Shown here one piece after another: positions 61,463-64,000 of a stretch of DNA of 64,000 nt. Under the pieces are notes generated by a model, which saw only the letters and a list, made by a program, of their open reading frames with translations, ran no database searches and was not told where the DNA came from. Positions within the stretch are counted from its first letter, which is position 1; each line of letters starts with the position of its first letter. The position numbers and the translations under genes were made by a program. The DNA lies in NCBI GenBank assembly GCA_010645155.1, contig CM021316.1:9073174-9137173 (forward strand), in the 5' to 3' direction. The stretch comes from Tigriopus japonicus. Lineage: Eukaryota; Arthropoda; Copepoda; Harpacticoida; Harpacticidae.

Positions 61463-62429
61463 ATGCCGTACGCCAATCAACCTTCGCTGAACATCACAGG
61501 TATGTCTTTGCCATCAAGGCTCATCCTCATTTCCATCAATTGTCTTCCTCTTTCCTCAGAATTGAGCGATGAGTTGGTCAAGTTCCAATTGGAGGACACG
61601 GATCTGAGTGTGGCCAATTCGTTGCGTCGCGTGATGATCGCCGAAACGCCCACCATGGCCATTGATTGGATCCAATTGGAGGCCAATTCTACCGTGCTCT
61701 CGGATGAGTTCTTGGCTCATCGCCTGGGATTGATTCCGTTGACCTCGGATGAGGCCGTCGAGGCCATGCAGTACAGTCGAGAGTGCAATTGCACGGATTT
61801 TTGCACGGATTGCTCGATCGAGTTCACGTTGGACGTGAAATGCAACGAGGATCAAACGCGCAACGTGACCACGGCCGATCTGAAATCGAGTGATAATCGT
61901 GTGATCCCGGTCACTTCGCGGAACAATGATGATGATGCTCATGATTACGGTCAAGGCACGGAATCCGATGATATCTTGATTTGTAAGCTACGCAAAGGTC
62001 AAGAGCTCAAGGTGAGAGCATATGCCAAGAAAGGGATTGCCAAAGAGCACGCCAAATGGAACCCCACGGCCGGCGTATCGTTTGAGTATGATCCGGATAA
62101 CGCTTTGAGACACACCTTGTATCCCAAACCCGAGGAATGGCCAAAATCGGAGTACAGTGAGATTAATGAAAACCAAGTGGAGGTCAGGTTTTTTGAGATC
62201 TTTCTGAATTTATTACGATTGGGAAGAGTTTCATTATGTTTTCCTTTTGCAGGCCCCGTATGACTTTTTGGGCAAGCCCAACAAGTTTTACTTTGTGGTA
62301 GAGTCTGTGGGCTCTTTGAAACCCGAAAATGTGGTCCTCATGGGGACTAATATTTTGAAGAAGAAATTGAGCGACCTCCAAACCGAGCTCAGTCAGGTGT
62401 TGCAGAGTGACGCCCTCACCATCAACTAA
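61463..62429 (+). CDS. POLR2C: RNA polymerase II subunit RPB3
   Basis: Alpha-like core subunit that pairs with RPB11 in RNA polymerase II; nuclear. Exons 61463-61499, 61560-62182 and 62253-62429 (donors gtatgt and gtcagg, acceptors cctcag and ttgcag) join to 278 residues; human is 275. Landmarks are [17 protein letters not shown] across the first splice, [33 protein letters not shown], the zinc ligands [74 protein letters not shown] and a C-terminal [14 protein letters not shown] helix. Two AATAAA signals follow at 62473 and 62498. The gene's 3' end is repeated beyond an N gap. Confidence 0.97.
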
Positions 62430-62472
62430 GTATTCTGGGCCACGTGTACTTTGTCATCATAATGTCGTTGCC

Positions 62473-62503
62473 AATAAATTCCAGGACCACTCCATTGAAT
62501 AAA
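62473..62503 (+). terminator. Tandem polyadenylation signals of POLR2C
   Basis: AATAAA at 62473-62478 and again at 62498-62503, 44 and 69 bases after the stop codon. Confidence 0.6.
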
Positions 62504-62520
62504 TTTTAGTCGAGTTTGGT

Positions 62521-62609
62521 NNNNNNNNNNNNNNNNNNNNNNNNNNNNNNNNNNNNNNNNNNNNNNNNNNNNNNNNNNNNNNNNNNNNNNNNNNNNNNNN
62601 NNNNNNNNN
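62521..62609. other. Assembly gap (89 N)
   Basis: A run of unknown bases. The sequence on its two sides is near-identical, so the gap may be artificial. Confidence 0.98.
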
Positions 62610-62750
62610 AAACCGAGCTCAGTCAGGTGTTGCAGAGTGACGCTCTCACCATCAACTAAGTATTCTGTGCCACGTGTACTTTGTCATCATAATGTCTTTG
62701 CCAATAAATTCCAGGACCACTCCATTGAATAAATTTTAGTCGAGTTTGGT
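62610..62750 (+). repeat. Near-identical second copy of the POLR2C 3' end
   Basis: Bases 62610-62750 repeat 62380-62520 with an offset of 230 and three substitutions that I can see (cgccctc/cgctctc, ctgggcc/ctgtgcc, gtcgttg/gtctttg). The copy covers the last 16 codons, the stop, both AATAAA signals and the 3' flank. It is not a separate gene: it is either an unmerged allele at a contig junction or, less likely, a true tandem duplication hidden by the gap. Confidence 0.9.
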
Positions 62751-63612
62751 TTTGAATCACGGTGCGCTAGCGATATTCTGCTAAACAATGTTCCATGTCT
62801 GCCATTTTTGTCAGCCGATCCAATTTGCGAAACCCCACACAGAAAGGCCGATGGTTGAAAAGTCGTCATTCTTCACTCGAAATTAGCAGAAAGTAGCGTT
62901 TACTCGTCCAAAGTTGAGCATATAAATTAAAAATAAACATCAAACCGTCACATTTTTCCTTTTAAAATCATTGAGGACTTCGGACTCATATTTTGCAAAA
63001 TAGTCCAGAATTTACGGATTTTGCGCAACGGCGAATAACTAAACGAAACTTTTTCAACTCAATTTCAATCACTTTTTCGATGATTGGAACCGTAATATAT
63101 CTTATGGCTGAAGGGAAAAACCCAAGAGCTGTCTTTTTTAGGTTGCTTTTTGTGTATTTTTCGCCACTTACGGAGCCACGAGAACGAAATAGAAATGCTA
63201 ACAGAAGAGTCAACTCAAATAACTTCTAGAACTTGAGGAAAGTGTCATTGATACAAGTATTTGATCGTATTTTAACGAAATATTTTGGTTTAGTATTTGC
63301 GGTTTCACATACTCTTTTAGCTTGAATACTGATTTTTCGTTGATGATTGATAACATTTAAATGGAAAAAGTAAAAAAAAGACTGTGCTCTGTAGTTTCGG
63401 TGGCTGCCTGGATTTTTTAGCTTCATTCATTTGAACATGAATTTGCAATTTCAACTATTTCTAGTCATTTAAAGGTATCTTAAGTGGATGGAACTTTATT
63501 CCTTATAACTAGACTTATAATCACAACCATGTGCCCAAAGACCCAAACCCGCATCTCAATCACGTGATGTAAATGAAATTCACGTCACTCACTCACCTTC
63601 TGTTCGTGGTTT
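62751..63612. other. Intergenic, nothing recognised
   Basis: Only short overlapping frames (62986-63229, both strands) without similarity. Confidence 0.4.
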
Positions 63613-63631
63613 GTCTCTCTCTCTCTCTCTT
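63613..63631. repeat. TC dinucleotide microsatellite
   Basis: About eight to nine uninterrupted TC units. Further CT-rich sequence runs to about 63665, about 150-200 bp upstream of the TATA-like element of the last gene. GA/CT tracts are common in arthropod promoters. Confidence 0.75.
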
Positions 63632-63676
63632 TTGTTTCTTCTCCTCTCGCTCACTCTCTCACTGAGTGAGCAATCA

Positions 63677-63719
63677 ACCAATGAGAGAGCGGAACCCGTT
63701 TCTCTCTCGACTCATTGGT
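63677..63719. promoter_or_regulatory. CCAAT-box dyad
   Basis: ACCAATGAG (63677-63685) and its exact reverse complement CTCATTGGT (63711-63719) lie 25 bp apart, with GAGAGAG and CTCTCTC also facing each other inside. This gives two opposed CCAAT boxes, about 60-100 bp upstream of a TATA-like AAATAAATA, as expected for an NF-Y-type promoter. Confidence 0.5.
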
Positions 63720-63779
63720 CCAACCACAATTCAACTTCAACCGCCACAGACGGACATTGTATGTACATACAAACACTGC

Positions 63780-63789
63780 AAAATAAATA
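63780..63789 (+). promoter_or_regulatory. TATA-like element of the last gene
   Basis: AAATAAATAG is followed by a G+C-richer leader. It lies about 85 bp upstream of the start codon at 63870, allowing a 5' UTR of about 55 nt if transcription starts about 30 bp downstream. Confidence 0.4.
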
Positions 63790-63869
63790 GAACACCGCGC
63801 ATTCTTCGGACAGAATCACAACGCATCCGCCTTCTTCCCCCACGGTCATGGCCTAATCCAGCTCCCATC

Positions 63870-64000
63870 ATGGAGAAGAAACCGAAGAACGAGGCTGATC
63901 AAGGCCTGATCATCACGGGTCCATGGCGAGCTACCCGATTATGGAACGACATCGTCCGATCCTTTTATCGCGGCATGCCCGTCAAGAAACACCGAAAAGG
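63870..64000 (+). CDS. Unidentified protein, N-terminus only
   Basis: The ATG at 63870 opens a frame that runs off the window after 43 complete codons: MEKKPKNEADQGLIITGPW..., then RLWNDIVRSFYRGMPVKKHRK. The charged start followed by an aromatic/basic helix is not enough to name a family. The context supports a real gene: CCAAT dyad, TATA-like box and G+C-rich leader. A two-codon upstream reading frame (ATG GCC TAA at 63848) precedes it. No intron donor is seen before the window ends. Confidence 0.6.
   Translation, partial: MEKKPKNEADQGLIITGPWRATRLWNDIVRSFYRGMPVKKHRK

Noticed and set aside
62610..62660. Second POLR2C terminal exon as a duplicated gene
   Set aside because: It is a 98% identical copy beginning at an N gap, better explained as an assembly overlap.
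1..64000. CRISPR arrays, operons, toxin-antitoxin or phage-like modules
   Set aside because: The genes are intron-containing and animal-like; no spaced identical repeats or prokaryotic gene spacing are present.

Overview
This is a 64 kb piece of an animal nuclear genome. Genes are interrupted by spliceosomal introns with GT...AG borders, some only about 55-75 bp long, and polyadenylation signals follow several stop codons. Most products have direct animal orthologs. A six-LIM protein with a PET domain (Limpet type), degenerate mariner-like transposase, dispersed TIR elements and compact housekeeping genes suggest an arthropod. A copepod crustacean is my best guess, but that is inference, not proof.

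Layout: (1) 1-4.8 kb: the 3' nine-tenths of a 5-oxoprolinase gene (OPLAH), followed on the same strand by prefoldin subunit 5 (PFDN5). (2) 4.8-11.9 kb: gene-poor DNA with a MITE copy, a dead mariner-family transposase and an inverted pair of repeat fragments. (3) 11.9-18.9 kb, minus: a three-exon M13 (neprilysin-family) gene. Its product keeps the whole ectodomain fold but has lost the zinc-binding motifs, so it is a predicted pseudoenzyme with a long His-rich cytoplasmic tail. (4) 18.9-35.5 kb: a 16.6 kb desert with a second, better preserved copy of the same MITE. (5) 35.5-38.3 kb, minus: a mitochondrial class III CoA-transferase (SUGCT) with a roughly 370 bp hairpin repeat in intron 1. (6) 38.3-41.6 kb: intergenic, with another hairpin element. 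(7) 41.6-47.2 kb: a dense block of RMC1 (minus), SET (plus) and LHPP (minus); SET and LHPP converge within about 170 bp. (8) 49.1-51.9 kb, minus: Limpet, with PET and six LIM domains. (9) 54.7-55.4 kb: a complete-ended 737 bp Tc1/mariner-type element flanked by TA. (10) 56.3-60.7 kb, minus: a large C2H2 zinc-finger/AT-hook protein, divergent from POLR2C (RPB3) on plus. (11) 62.4-62.8 kb: an N gap flanked by a 141 bp near-identical duplication of the POLR2C 3' end, probably an unmerged haplotype overlap. (12) 63.87 kb to the end: the first coding bases of an unidentified plus-strand gene behind a CCAAT/TATA-like promoter.

The genes do not form a pathway. They cover glutathione-cycle and organic-acid metabolism (OPLAH, SUGCT), protein folding (PFDN5), endolysosomal Rab7 activation (RMC1), chromatin and PP2A control (SET), a HAD phosphatase (LHPP), muscle or cytoskeletal scaffolding (Limpet) and transcription (zinc-finger protein, RPB3). 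Exon models were built by hand; all eight complete multi-exon genes gave matching intron phases and totals divisible by three, and the partial OPLAH model is also in phase throughout. I found no prokaryotic-style defence system, CRISPR array, rRNA or convincing tRNA. The most unusual biology is the inactive neprilysin and the family of long-TIR hairpin elements.
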